A stretch of DNA of 64,000 nucleotides from Epiperipatus broadwayi (Eukaryota > Onychophora > Udeonychophora > Euonychophora > Peripatidae): contig JAQFVV010000013.1 of assembly GCA_028023455.1 (NCBI GenBank), positions 558,001 to 622,000 of the forward strand, written 5' to 3'. A program made the position numbers and the translations under genes. The notes beneath the pieces are model-generated. The model made no database searches. It saw only the letters and a program-made list of their open reading frames with translations, and was not told where the DNA came from. This document shows, piece by piece, positions 26,916 to 38,895 of this stretch (within the stretch, counting starts at the first letter, position 1; each line of letters opens with the position of its first letter).

Positions 26916-29900
26916 TGAAGTTAAAAATTGGCGCATTGAATGTTAGGGGTTTAAACTCGACCCAAAAATTACACTTAAACAATGGTTTACACTTACACAA
27001 CCACATATACTCAGATTAACGGAGACAAAAATCTATGCTGGATCACAAATTGACCCAGCAAAACATTTAATCAAAGAAGGTTTCTGGGCCTGTTCCAGAG
27101 ACTCTTCATCACCTTCTGCAGGCACAGGCATTCTTATATCAACAAACTGCCCTTTCACAGCTTTCAAAATTATATTCATAGATGCTAACTTACTAATTAC
27201 AACTTTTCAACATAAAACTATAAACCTCAATATAATTTTGGTTTACCTGCCTATTCAAGATAGCCGAATTAACACTATAATAATGAACATAAACTCCATA
27301 CTTGCAAGTACAGCAAACCCAACAATATTGATTGGTGATTGCAACATATCATATCAGAAATTCATAGAAAAATGGGTTCACCGAATATCCATACCACTGA
27401 TGAGTGGTGAAGGGTTTCTACCAATGAATACAATATCTTTTCACAATGGTCGTCATTCATCACTCATTGATCTATGCTTCTACTCCCCGATGCTGCACCA
27501 CCAGATAGCAATAAAATTACCCCCCTCAGCTTTCTCAGACCATTCAGCACAAATAGTATCACTAAACCTTACACAAATGCAGACATCACTTCTCCCACTA
27601 ACAAAAACAATCAGAGTACTACTTCCAACAACCACACCAGAATTTGTTTTTTCAGAAACATACATAATGCTAAACAAAATAAAAGATATGAATCTCAACC
27701 CCATACAACAATATCTGGCATACATAAACATTTTATCATTCAATATCTCACATGTGACAAAAAATCAACCACCATCATCCAAATTGTTGACACTTGCAGA
27801 TGAAATTCATAAATGAATAACCATGATTACACCATCACATCAAACACAGCAGTATATACATGGTCTAACAAGTACATACAACAAAACGTGAAACACTAAA
27901 AGAATATTTGAGAATCAAAAAAAGCAAAATATGCATAACCCAACCACATACATGGACCAGAGATTACATTAAATGGGCACTGGGAAACCCACCAATCATC
28001 AAAGTTCCAATGGCAATAGAAACAAAAGATGGCACATATACAAGACACAATATGATCCTTCCTATTTTTGAGCATTTTAAAACCAAACTCCAATCTAAAA
28101 CACCACTTAAATTACACTCCAAGCTATTTGGACAAGCAGAAACACAAAAACCTTTCATAACAAATGACTTCCTGGCAAAATTAAATACAATATCAAATGC
28201 ATGCCATCCAGAAAGTCCTGGAATACCATTATTCATACTAAAATACCTAAGTAAATATACAGCACAATATCTGTGCAACATTGCAAACCACTTATCTCAA
28301 GAAATTCAGGATGTGGAGGGAGTTCATCCCATTGCAATAGTGCCATTCAACAAAAAAGCTAAAACTACCCCATCCCTCACAGAACTCAGACCAATTTCCA
28401 TGGAATCTTTGCCAATAAAAATTCTTGAAAAAATAATAAAAGAAACAATAGAACCACATATAATGCCACTGATATCAGAAGTTCAATTTGCCAAAAGGAA
28501 CTCATCCACAATTCAAGCGGCAGCATTATTCAAAGCAATCCTGGATTCAACAAGACAGAAAAAAATATATAGTCCAATAGCAATTCAACTAGATATTGAG
28601 GGAGCTTTTGATGGAGTAGACATTTCCATATTGCTAGACATGCTTGGAAATACATCTATCCCCAAGACACATCTGTACATCATTGCAAATCTACTTCTCA
28701 ACAGAGAAATACACATAACATTAAATGGAAAAAATTCTCCATCATTTGTTCCCACCCAATCCTTATCCCAAGGCTCTCCTCTCAGTTCACTGTTATTTAT
28801 TCTATATATTAACCTTTTAATAGAAAAAATCTAAAAAACATTTACCGGCGTTCAAGTACCCGGCACTACACAATATATAGCTTGCTTGGCTTATATGGAT
28901 GACATCACTGTTTTTCTCAATTCAAAAAAACAATTACCACAATTACAAAAAATTCTTAAAGAATATACGCAACAATACAAATTGAAGTTTAATCCAGAAA
29001 AGACTATTGCTTGGTCTATGTTTACTGGAAAACCATGCACCTCCATTTACAAAGCAAAACCAACGCGTTTTTAGGATTCCCGTTTCATCTGGGAATAACC
29101 AGAATGAGATGTTTAATACAAAATAGATTAAAAGAAGAAGCACAATGCATTGTCACCTCCCTATCAAAACATATCTCTCTATATATTCTAAGGTCCAGGT
29201 AATAAATCAACTTATAATGACAAAAATAACATATTATTTACCAATAATAAAATTCTCAAAAGCTTTCAAAACAAAGATTAAAACCATCTGTAACCAACAT
29301 TTATGGTCAAGAAAAGTGGTTGCAATATCAACAAAAAGACTAAATCAACCCCTTATTAAAAATGGTCTAGGTTTGCACAATATTGACATTTTTTATACAC
29401 AAAAATTAAGTAATCTAGTAATTTCCATTATGAATCAATTTCCAAAACTTAAATGCTTAATTCAAATTACTCCAACTGACAAATCACCCCCAACAGGGCT
29501 ATATATATATCATCAATCATCCACCAATATAAAATAACTTTTAACAGAACAGAGCAATATACGCACAAATATTCATATTGGAACATTCACGAACAAATTC
29601 AACAGGAAAGAGACCTAAATGACGATAACACAGTACTCGGAATAAACAACAGAAAATTACTACATGAATACAAAAAGTGGTCACTAGAACCCAAATTTTT
29701 TGATTTCATTCTAAAAGTAAATCTCATCGCAATGCCAACAACATACTTCTTACACCATAAGAGGATGTATGTTTCAATAGACCCTTTTTGTGGACTATGC
29801 CACAAGGCTGAAGAGACCCTACAACACCTATTGTATCAATGTACTGCATTACACAATGTAATAATAATGATGAGTGCAATATACCACCAGAAAAACATGA

Positions 29901-30138
29901 CCATTTGTCAAATAATTAAGGTTTTTCAAGGCAGATCAATACCCAGCATTAGGGCAGCAACCTTTGTACTATATGCTTTTTGGTGTACCAGGTGTACCTA
30001 TCTAATGGGCAACAACCCCAGAAGGCATCCACCTTCTACAACAAACTAAACCAAATATGGAATAGAGACAAGACAATAGCAAATCCCCATATTTATGCAG
30101 CTACATGGTCTCTTATCAAACAACAATCAATGCTATAA
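26915..30138 (+). pseudogene. LINE copy 2 ORF2 (AP-endonuclease + reverse transcriptase), few disruptions
   Basis: Start MKLKIGALNVRGLNS at 26915. A one-base loss near 26975 breaks the first exonuclease-fold motif from LTETKIYAG. Further endonuclease motifs are AGTGILIS, IGDCNISY (GDFN position), SLIDLCFYS and SDHSAQIV (about 27537). After a stop near 27814 the RT segment opens (27908-28834). It has TELRPISMESLP, IQLDIEGAFDGV (motif A) and SQGSPLSSLLFILYI (motif B). A single in-frame stop at 28832-28834 precedes AYMDDI (motif C, about 28886-28905). More shifts follow near 29050 and 29195. The C-terminal knuckle CGLC...H...C lies at about 29790-29845. A last shift near 30010 gives an end at 30138. 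Confidence 0.88.
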
Positions 30139-30376
30139 GCACCAAAAATTCAAGAACACTGAAAATTCAATAACAATAAATACGGAAATAAAAAACAATT
30201 TTTTCCTCTCTCTACAATAAATAATTTTTTATGTAAAAATTAGATAACTTTTATTGAAAACATGTAACCTAAGACTATAAAAATGCTTGTATATAAAACC
30301 AATGGAAAAATCACTGTAAAAAATCAATGTAAAAAACTCTGCATTTCTTTGATTAATAAACTTCCTTTTTTGAAAC

Positions 30377-30496
<120 letters not shown>

Positions 30497-32971
30497 TTAC
30501 TACTACAACAAAGAAAATGAGTTGTTCAAGAAACATGTGATAATGATATAAGAATGATAAGTTGAACATCGCAAGTTTTTTCAGTTGACTAAACCAAGAT
30601 TTCTCATCTGAGTATTGATACAGGAAGATTTACTTTATTATCCCATTACATATCTAAATCACTCAGAACTATTAAATTGGTAATGAGCTGACCATTGATT
30701 AATGGGAAATTTAGAACTGAAGTTTCCAAAATTGATTTTCAGTGGACTAAAATAATTTAAGAAAATTCACTTCATATTAATTAAATAATACTGCTAAGCG
30801 CAGTGCTTGATCATCGCATATCTACTCAAGCAATTTATTACATGATTATTTTACTAAGCTCTATTCTGGATTTGAATCTGGGGTAGTTGTGAGGTAGACT
30901 AATATATTATCCATTTTTCTATGGTTCAACATGTAGAATATGTGGACTTAATTATAGATCATAGAATGATTTGTATACTAATTGCAAAACTCATTTCTAG
31001 AGCATTTTTTTTCCTTTTCTTTCCTTGGAATTTGTATTGATATGCTCGTTTACAAGTAGCCGTTATATGTATGTGTTTCCCACGTGGTATTCAGTTGTAC
31101 AGATCAATAAATATAATTTGTCAAAAGATAAGAAAAAAAAAGATTTTTTATGCCTGTTGGTTAGATTTGATTTTTAATTTCATTTTAAAATAAAGAACTA
31201 AATGTCTCAAAATCACTTCAGTAATTGAAGGAATCGAAGCAACAATTTGAATTTAATATATTTTCTGTGATGAGTTTTCTAACTTGAATATTGTCAGGAT
31301 ATTTTATTTTTATAACTTTGTTATTTGAAGATTGACAAAGAATCTTTTAATGAACTCTCTTGTTGGTTAAATATTTGACCTTGCAATCTAATTATTTTAA
31401 GAATTGATCATTAGATACAACAACTTGATTAACTACGTATTTTATTAGTATATAAATTTTTCAGCTACTTATTTTATTGAATGAAATATTATATACTGTA
31501 ACAATAAAATTCTTTTGCAATATTTATATTTTAGATAAGAAATATACATATATATATAAATAATATTTATATAGTATATGGATTTTTTGTTTTTACACAG
31601 CTGTTAGTATACATTAAGAAATCTGTGGAGATTCTAACTATGAAATAAATTTAGTTTCATTAATGACTTCTTTAATTCTTTTAATTCTCCATTGTTTGAC
31701 AGCTCTTGACTTGTGTTTGTCCACAACTACATGTCAGAGGTCAGAAGCTTTTAAATTCCATTTCTGAAATAGGTAAGCATAATTATTATGGATGATTCTG
31801 AATCTGTTAATGAAGTTCCAGTAATATTTAAAAAAATCAAATAAAACTGAATTTACAGATGGATTTGAAAAAAGAAATTTCATTAGAACCTAACAAGAAA
31901 TTCATTTTTTACATCTTAATTTTTTTAATTATTTAAGAAAATCCATGAAAGGAACATTGCTTTAAAACTTGTATTAGGTAATAAAAAGTTATATTGGGTT
32001 AGTGGCAAATCTGATGTACTTAATCACTCTTTATAAATTTTGTATGATTCAACTTGTCTTCTAATATCTAGTGGAAAATATGTGAAAAAACAAAAAGCTA
32101 TATGTGAAGTTGATGTTAAGTATACCTGTAATATTTATCATAGTAATATTTAATTACATATTCAATTTGCATTAGTACTTTTCCTCCAGACAGAGACACA
32201 GTATTTATTTATAGAATATACTAGTACTGAAAATACTGTTGTTAGAGAGTGTGCACCATAACTTCAAGTAGTTCCAGAAAGCTTTCTAAAGAAGTTGTTC
32301 CTAAAAATAAATTTAGATCTAATGTTTGACAGATGAACAAAGTAAAATTAGATTACAATGCAAAATTAAAATCAATTATCCATCAAGAAATGGGATAATT
32401 ACATCATACCAAATAACTTTATCTTTATTTCTGCTTTATTCATTAAATTTCACAATACTTTCTTTATTAAGATCTTTTTTTTTATTCTTTAAAGGTATGC
32501 TTTTTACAATTTTTTCTGACACAGTTATTATTTTGTTATTTGTACTAAAAATATATAAATCATTTTTTTCTTTCCCATTTTCCATAGTAACTATTTTTCC
32601 TGTTGTGTTTATTGTGATGATAAAGTGTTATACTCTGGAGCATAAAGGCTTTGGATCTCTTCTGGCTCTTCCAGCATCCAAACTTGTTATGAATTTCTCA
32701 GCATTATATCCATATGATTATTATTACAATGATTATTGCCAATTTTTCTCACAATTATTTCATTGTTGTTTGCTCACAAAAAAATAAGTAAATCATTTAC
32801 TTAGCATTTTTTTTTTAATTAAAAAATATTTTTCTTCCTTTTTTCTTAATTCTTCAAACTTTTATTTTATATAACATGCTATTCTTTTTTTTTTTTTTTT
32901 TTTTAAAATGCATAAAATAATTCCACTATTTTTATCAAACTATTTATTCAAATAAAAATATAATATTGATT
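30497..32971. other. AT-rich spacer with a weak SINE trace; no gene called
   Basis: At 30864-30932 the minus strand has a B-box-like AGATTCAAATCC and a plausible tRNA-like 5' half. A coding-looking patch at about 31790-32330 (plus frames containing LKLVLGNKKLYWVSG and SSGKYVKKQKAICEVDVKY) has stops and no family I recognise. The frame at 32326-32787 is Phe/Leu/Ile-rich and looks random. A T-run lies at about 32885-32904. Confidence 0.4.
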
Positions 32972-33116
32972 TCTTGAAGGTTTGTGATGATGGTGTTTTG
33001 GTTGTATTTATATATTAGACTGTTTCCATTATCTAATATGAGTATTGATTGTCTTTAGAAAAAATTAACTTTAGTTAAATATTCCAAATACATTCAACTG
33101 TTAGTGCACACAGGTT
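32972..33116 (-). repeat. Foldback family F1, copy 2 (inverted relative to 5.07 kb), interrupted
   Basis: Reverse-orientation homologue of 5065-5262. It carries GGTTTGTGATGATGGTGTT, GACTGTTTCCATTATCTAAT, TTTAGAAAAA.TTAACTTTA and CATTCAACTGTTAGT in the same order. Its distal end is cut by the snapback element inserted at 33125. Confidence 0.65.
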
Positions 33117-33384
33117 AGTATATGAAAACAGGCAAAACTCTCCATATAGTAATGTGACTCAGGGCAAGCCAGAGTAATCAATGGATGCCAGACGGCTTGT
33201 GCATAAAATTCACATATAGTGCCTACTTGTCCAATATCTCTAGACTAGTTTCTGGCAAACCTTCTGGCATCCATTGATTACACTAGCTTGCACTGAGTGG
33301 CACTACTATATGGAGAGTTTTGCCTGTTTTAATAACAGATATGAGCAAGCATAAGAAATGGTGATCATGTGAGGTTAGTATATG
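33112..33384 (+). mobile_element. Snapback element, subfamily A, with 13-bp target duplication (nested insertion)
   Basis: AGGTTAGTATATG at 33112-33124 is repeated at 33372-33384 and encloses a 247-bp element. The element starts AAAACAGGCAAAACTC. Arms at 33125-33195 and 33260-33330 pair over about 70 bp, and a tail of about 40 bp contains GAGCAAGCATAAGAAATGG and ATCATGTG. It was inserted into foldback F1 copy 2, which dates it as the younger of the two. No ORF. Homologues lie at 56.0 and 58.2 kb, and a tail homologue at 20.2 kb. Confidence 0.8.
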
Positions 33385-33392
33385 CACAACAT

Positions 33393-33522
33393 TTTGAGAG
33401 GTATTCTTCTCTCTTTTTCAGGTGTTGCTGGGCTGTCCAATGATAGTACTAGCATGGGAATCAAACCTAGACTTTTAGATACTTGAGTATTGGGTAACAC
33501 TCTAACCAACACTGAGCCATGA
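33393..33522 (-). repeat. tRNA-derived SINE (minus strand)
   Basis: On the minus strand it begins near CATGGCTCAGTGTTGGTTAG (A-box region). It continues with a GTTACCCAATACTCAAG middle and has a B-box AGGTTTGATTCCCATGC. It then runs into a tail with GGACAGCCCAGCAACACCTG. The tRNA-like head is 33451-33522. The inserted bases in the D-loop and the unpaired acceptor ends exclude a working tRNA gene. Confidence 0.65.
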
Positions 33523-34045
33523 TATTTTATGAAGATTTTTTATTCCTTATTTAGAAAAAATAAGAAATACATATATAAACTAGTACCTTTTTTGTATGAG
33601 ATTGATATGATGAAAGATATCAAACTGTTAATATGAACATGGAGATTCAGATATTTGATAGTTCTAGCTCATATGAAGAGTAAAGATCATTCACAAAGTG
33701 CATATATAGTGAGAGATGGTGTAATCTGAGTTTCTGAATTAGTAAGTGGTTGTGATATAATGAAGGTGAAATAAGAGAGGCACTGATAAAATCAAAAATT
33801 TGAAAATATATATCTACAACACACTGATTGTTTACCTTTTTACAAGTAGACAGAAATCAGTTTTTTCCTTATGTAAGATGATAAAAGGTATCAGATAGTC
33901 TTGACAGGAGCATGGAAATTCAGGTATTTTATATTTCTAGTTCATTTAATGAGTGAAAGTTACTCATTTAAATGCTTGCATAGTGAGAAAAAAAGTAGTT
34001 AATTTTCTGCACTGATGGATAGTTGTGATATGGTGAAGTTAAGAT
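33523..34045. other. AT-rich spacer with weak internal similarity
   Basis: Sequences at about 33590-33760 and 33850-34045 share TATGA.TGATAAA/GATATGATGAAAG, CATGGA.ATTCAG.TATTT and TAG.GAGA-like blocks. This indicates an old duplication of roughly 270 bp. No gene seen. Confidence 0.35.
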
Positions 34046-34184
34046 GAGAGAGATGTTTTTTTTTTCCCCATATGTCATAGCATCGGCCGGGACACGAACC
34101 CACACTCGTCTGCAACCAACTACTTGCTTGCAAGGCGGGTGTGACGACCTCTCGGCTAACAACGCTTGACAAGAGAGAGATGTT
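34046..34184 (-). mobile_element. Short tRNA-like SINE with 12-bp target duplication (copy 2)
   Basis: GAGAGAGATGTT at 34046-34057 and 34173-34184 encloses a minus-strand body. The body starts GTCAAGCGTTGTTAGCCGAG, has the B-box GGGTTCGTGTCCC, closes with CCGATGC, then TATGACATATGGGG and an A-tail. Same family as 5457-5560 and 62728-62830. A 12-bp duplication and A-tail show LINE-type retroposition. Confidence 0.8.
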
Positions 34185-34406
34185 GTTAAAAACTAAAAAC
34201 ATTAAATATATGTATATATGGAGAGAAAGTATCTGCAAAGATAAAGTTCCATTTAAACATTAATATGATGAATTCTGTATACGTAGTGATTTCTATAACA
34301 TTCTATAATTAGCCATAAAAAAAACTGACTATATGGACATTAAATAGCAAACAAAACTGATGATAGAACAGTTTGATAAAAACATATTCAATTGACCATT
34401 TAGAAG

Positions 34407-34802
34407 CAGGGGTCCCCAACTTTTTTGCACTTGAGAGCATATTTTATAATACCGACCAAGTGGCGGGCACCATTTATTTTTTCAACTAGATGGCGTGCAC
34501 CATTTATTTTTTCAATATAAATTTATAGTTGGATATTATTAATAATATACATAATGTACAAAAAATATTTATTTCAAAAATAAAATTTTAATATATAATT
34601 AACGTTTATATTTTTACACTGTAAAGTATAGTATGTCCTACAATTTGATTACAATATAATACAATAATTTATAAGAAATGTTAAAAAATTAAATTTATTT
34701 GTATTAGATAAATAATTTTTTATCATTTTCCATAGCGGCGGGCACACGTAAAACAGTCTGCGGGCGCCATGGTGCCCGCGGGCATAGGGTTGGGGACCCC
34801 TG
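34407..34802. mobile_element. hAT-type MITE with 14-bp perfect terminal inverted repeats
   Basis: Ends CAGGGGTCCCCAAC (34407-34420) and GTTGGGGACCCCTG (34789-34802). The 396-bp body has no ORF. GGCGGGCAC / GTGCCCGCG inner motifs near both ends extend the symmetry. The CAGGGG-type ends and a probable 8-bp duplication T.TAGAAG (34399-34406 and 34809-34816, the latter displaced by 6 bp) fit non-autonomous hAT elements. Confidence 0.8.
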
Positions 34803-35373
34803 AATTATTCTAGAAGTGTCATTGACTTGGTGGCACATTTAAATTTAATTTCAATAATTCCATAAAATAATTAAATTTATTTTTAATAAAGGCCTACTTA
34901 ATTATATAATTTTTAAATTACTTTTTCATTCATTATATTCATCATATTTATTTGTTTTCTATATATATATAAAAGTCAAACTTTTTCTTTTTAATACATT
35001 TACGCATTTATTCCTATTGTATATTGTCATGCATGTAATTTATATATATTTATTTTCATTCAAATTTGTTAAATTTTAAGAATAATTTTATTATTTCATT
35101 TAACTCATACTTATTATCTGCACCGACTGTCTGTTGGTCATCAAATCTAATAGTTTGAGTCCCCTTTTAGCTGTTAATGTTTTTAAGCTTTTTAGACAAT
35201 AATTTCAAAGTAGACTTTATGCTTTTTTTTCTATGCTAGAAAAAATGTAAATTGGGAAATCTAAATATAATAAATAGGAAGGACAAACTTCCTTTTGACA
35301 TGTTTACTATTCATTCGAACCCAACTCTTCTGGATCTTATTTAAAAGCTGACAACTAAACCTTTATTCTATAT

Positions 35374-35842
35374 CAGGAGTGTCCAACAAGTCGATTGTAA
35401 TCTACCGGTCGATCGCAAAGCCATTTTTGGTCGATCGCGAGGCCAATCTGGCAAGAGCTGTCGGGTAACGAGTGAAACAAATTAAGTCAAGATTTTCGAG
35501 TTGTTTTTTTTTTTTGTTATTTTTGTTTTTGGCCTAAATACTTCTTCAGTTCTAAATAGGCGAAATCCAAGTCCTATCATTATTGAAAATAATATTTTTA
35601 ATCTTGATTTAATGTAGCTAATTTGAATTAATAAATATTGCTAATAATTACTCATGTTGCTTTAATTCCCCCGGACATGAATTTTTTGACCCGTTAAATA
35701 AATATTTTTTGCTAGGTAGATATATAAAAATGGTATATATTTCACACCTCCCTCCACTTGGACTACGCCTATGACAAGTCGATCGCAAAACATTTTTAAA
35801 ATAAAAAGTAGATCTTATGAACACAAAAGTTGACCACTCCTG
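35374..35842. mobile_element. hAT-type MITE with perfect 8-bp target duplication
   Basis: Left end CAGGAGTGTCCAAC; the right end reversed reads CAGGAGTGGTCAAC, a 12/14 match. TTCTATAT lies at 35366-35373 and 35843-35850, the 8-bp duplication typical of hAT transposition. The 469-bp body contains GGTCGATCGC repeats near the left end, GTCGATCGCAAA near the right, and no ORF. Confidence 0.88.
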
Positions 35843-35850
35843 TTCTATAT

Positions 35851-36308
35851 CATATTTTGATAATCTTTATATTATTTATTACAATATAAGTGTACAAAGA
35901 TAATATTTGAATTTTGCAATATAAAAAAAATAAAGTACTAAACTGAATAGATGATAACAATGGCTTTTTATATATATTGGATCATAATCTTCATCTATTC
36001 CTAAAAAATATTGAATGAAATATTTTTTATTTTAATTCTATTTTTAAAATGAAAATGAACTTTAGTTGAGATATCATAAAACAATGAAAATATGCTTTAA
36101 AATTTAAAGTTACATTTATTATTTTTAAAATTTCACAAAAAAATTTCTTAATTGGTATTTATGCAATCATTTCTTTTTAGCAAGTAATAATAACTTCCGT
36201 TTTATTACAACTATGGTTTTAATGAGTTGCTTTCTTAATAACAAACATTTAAAAATAAATCTAATTGTAATCAAGTATTTTTTTTTTGTTTAAAATAAAT
36301 ATTTTACA
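35851..36308. other. AT-rich spacer, no gene seen
   Basis: No structure recognised. Confidence 0.4.
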
Positions 36309-36939
36309 AATATGTTGCAATTATAAATCTATTAAACGCACATTGATTACGTAAGTAATATTTACTGAGGCTATAACCTCGACAATATGCGTATAAAATG
36401 CGATAGTAGGGATCTCTACAGGTGTTTTAACCACAAGCTTATGCTATAGAAGAAAAGAGGGGAACCCTTCTTTACTTCAACCTACTTTCTATTTAAATAG
36501 GTGAAGCTGAAGCGGTTAGATCTGCGATCGTGAAGTTATTCAGTACTTCACTGATTAAGTCCACATTTCTTATTACACATTAATATCTCGCGAAATCTTT
36601 CGAGTTACAATGAGTCAATGAAAAGATTTTATAGTTAGAAATCTATTACAGTAATTTAAAGTTGTAATTATAAATTTATTAAACGCACATTGTAAATAAT
36701 ATTTACTGAGGCTATAACCTCGACAATATGCAGTAGTAGGGACCTCTACAGGTGTTTTAACCACAAGCTTACGCTATAGAAGAAAAGAGGGGAACCCTTC
36801 TTTACTTCAACCTACTTTCTATTTAAATAGGTGAAGCTGAAGCAGTTAGATCTGCAAGCGTGAAGCTATTCAGTACTTCACTGATTAAGTGCAATTTCTT
36901 ATTACACATTAATACTCAGTAAATATTAAATATGTTGCA
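36309..36939 (+). mobile_element. Dimeric structured element flanked by 11-bp direct repeats
   Basis: AATATGTTGCA at 36309-36319 recurs at 36929-36939 and encloses a head-to-tail dimer. Unit 1 is about 36320-36661 and unit 2 about 36662-36928. The core, from GAGGCTATAACCTC to CACTGATTAAG, is almost identical in both units. The 3' part of unit 1 (about 36580-36650, with CTCGCGAAATCTTTCGAG) is missing from unit 2. The core forms a chain of local hairpins: GAGG/CCTC, GTAG/CTAC, AGAAG/CTTCT, CTTCAACCT/AGGTGAAG, GCAG/CTGC (degenerate in unit 1) and GTGAAG/CTTCAC. No ORF. It could be a retrozyme-like or Penelope-mobilised noncoding element, or the repeat ends of a larger element; family unknown. 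Confidence 0.65.
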
Positions 36940-38895
36940 TAAAAACGCTTAAATATCTAATAAATTATTGAAAATTATAATTTTTCTTTCTGAAATACTA
37001 AATATGTGTTTTCAAAAGCATGAAGTCAAATTATCTACCACTCAGTAGTGTTATCAGTTTCTTCATACTATGATATAACCAATCAGTGCATTATCAACCA
37101 TTTTTGAATTTGGAAATTTGCATGATATTTGTATGACAAGGACATCTTCAGATTTTTTTTAGAACTAATAATTTTAACTCAAATTTCTACCGCATAAAAA
37201 ATGCAAACCAGCCAATTAACATTGCAGATAATCACAAAATAGTGAAGAAAGGTCAAAGCAATAGCAGCAGCTCATAATGACTCAAAATAGTCAAAATGAC
37301 TGATTCTGTCATGACTTGAATATAATTTGTTAAAATGCTATCTGTATATTAATGCAGTACCTTCTTGTGTCAAAGCAATTTATTTTTTAAAATTAAAATA
37401 AACTCATTTTTACTTGTGGACTAATAATTTATATTGTTATCATATTAAATAATGACATATTTTAGGACACATGTCAGGTCAACCAAGATATATATTCAGT
37501 CTCATTCAAATTGCTTGTAATTTACATTATCAAGTTAGACTGAATGTTTACTCATTTTAATACTCTTATAAACAGACAACCAAATATCAAATATTTAAAT
37601 ATCAATTTATACAGTTCTAAATGACACATGATAAATAGAAATGATATCCATATAATATCTTGAACTTCAAGCAAAAATAGATTCACTTATTATTTGACAT
37701 TAGTGATTGCTGCGTTAATAATCATACTTGTTTGTTTACGGGGTTATTAAAATTAAAAGCAATTCTGCTTTACAAATTTACATTACAAATTGAGTTAAAT
37801 AATCTGCTTGTGTATTTTCACTGATTTACACATATTCTAATAAATATACTTTTTTAATATAAATATCTTAGATCTTGGATCACAAGTAAAAGTGGATTCA
37901 TTTTTCATTTATGAGATTTATTAATTTGATATTTAAGAATGTTTCACTATCATATAATTATCAGCTTAATGGGAAGTTTAAAGCTGATTTTTGTTACATG
38001 TTATTTATCCCTGTATAATTTAATATTTAAAAATTAATAAATGTAGCACATCTTAGTTAACACATTAAACCAAATATGATAGATGGTCCTGTTTAGCATT
38101 TGCTTTCCTTCACTCTCCTATAACTCTCTGTAGTGCTATTTTATCTGACTATTTTTAAATAACAAAAATATGAACTAATGTATATTGTTTTATTAGGTTA
38201 AAATGTAAAGAAATCATTATTTTCCAACCAGTAGGACCATCAAAATAACTTACTTTAGCCTTCATGTGGATGACTGTTCATAATAGTAAGAATGTGGGGG
38301 ATATTTAAAAAAATATAAGTACAATTTTAAATTTTAGAATAAAATTTGATACATTTAAGAGAGATTCACATTATTTGAGATTAACATTTATTAATTTCCA
38401 TTTTAAACATAAATTTCAGTCAACAAAATATCATTAATTTTGTGGAGGCACTGGCTTAGTTGGCTTTCCTGTATATTATCCAATGAGAAAAAATGTCATT
38501 GTTCTCATGACATATTGAACTTCATAATTTTTTCAATATTTTCAAAATTCAATTATAATTTTTTAGATTTTTTTTTTTTGTAAACTTATACTTTTAACAA
38601 ATCAAGTCCATTTAATTGAATTCTAATACAAAATAATAGTTTACTACTAAAATTAAAGATTGAATGATTACAAAAATTGTCACTAGAAAAAACAAATGTA
38701 AACCTGTTGAATGGTTAATAATTTAAATGATTTTATTTTATAAGCAAATCCAAAATTCTGAAATTTATTAAAAATTATAATGTAATTCAAAATATACAAT
38801 TTTAAAGAAATGGAAAGCAATGGCAAGCTACCAACAATTGATGATGATCAATATTAATTTATTTGGTCATAATACTTTATTGCCTTGGTATACAC
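36940..38895. other. AT-rich spacer, no gene seen
   Basis: No ORF above background and no recognised repeat. Confidence 0.4.

Larger units (their letters stand above)
25171..30376 (+). mobile_element. Non-LTR retrotransposon (APE-type LINE), copy 2, near full length
   Basis: A 5' leader of about 230 bp (25171-25398) is followed by ORF1, then ORF2 overlapping it by one base, then a 3' UTR of about 240 bp ending in (AAT)n. Domain order is ORF1 with a CCHC knuckle, AP-like endonuclease, RT with YMDD and C-terminal CCHC. This fits the L1/Tx1 or R1 groups. The TAATG stop-start junction is known from the R1-clade element SART1. Only a handful of frameshifts and stops interrupt it, so it is younger than copy 1. 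(AAT)n on both sides suggests target choice in microsatellites. Clade placement needs an RT tree. Confidence 0.9.

Noticed and set aside
32326-32787. 153-codon plus-strand frame as a membrane protein
   Set aside because: Phe/Leu/Ile/Ser-rich composition is what T-rich DNA yields by chance; no recognised family.
34046-34184. A functional Leu/Ser tRNA gene
   Set aside because: A-tail, target duplication and multiple copies show retroposition; the anticodon stem is not convincing.
36541-36615. Hammerhead ribozyme in the dimer (CTGATTA ... GAAA ... GTT)
   Set aside because: The conserved G of CTGANGA is missing, stem I does not pair, and the GAAA part is absent from unit 2.
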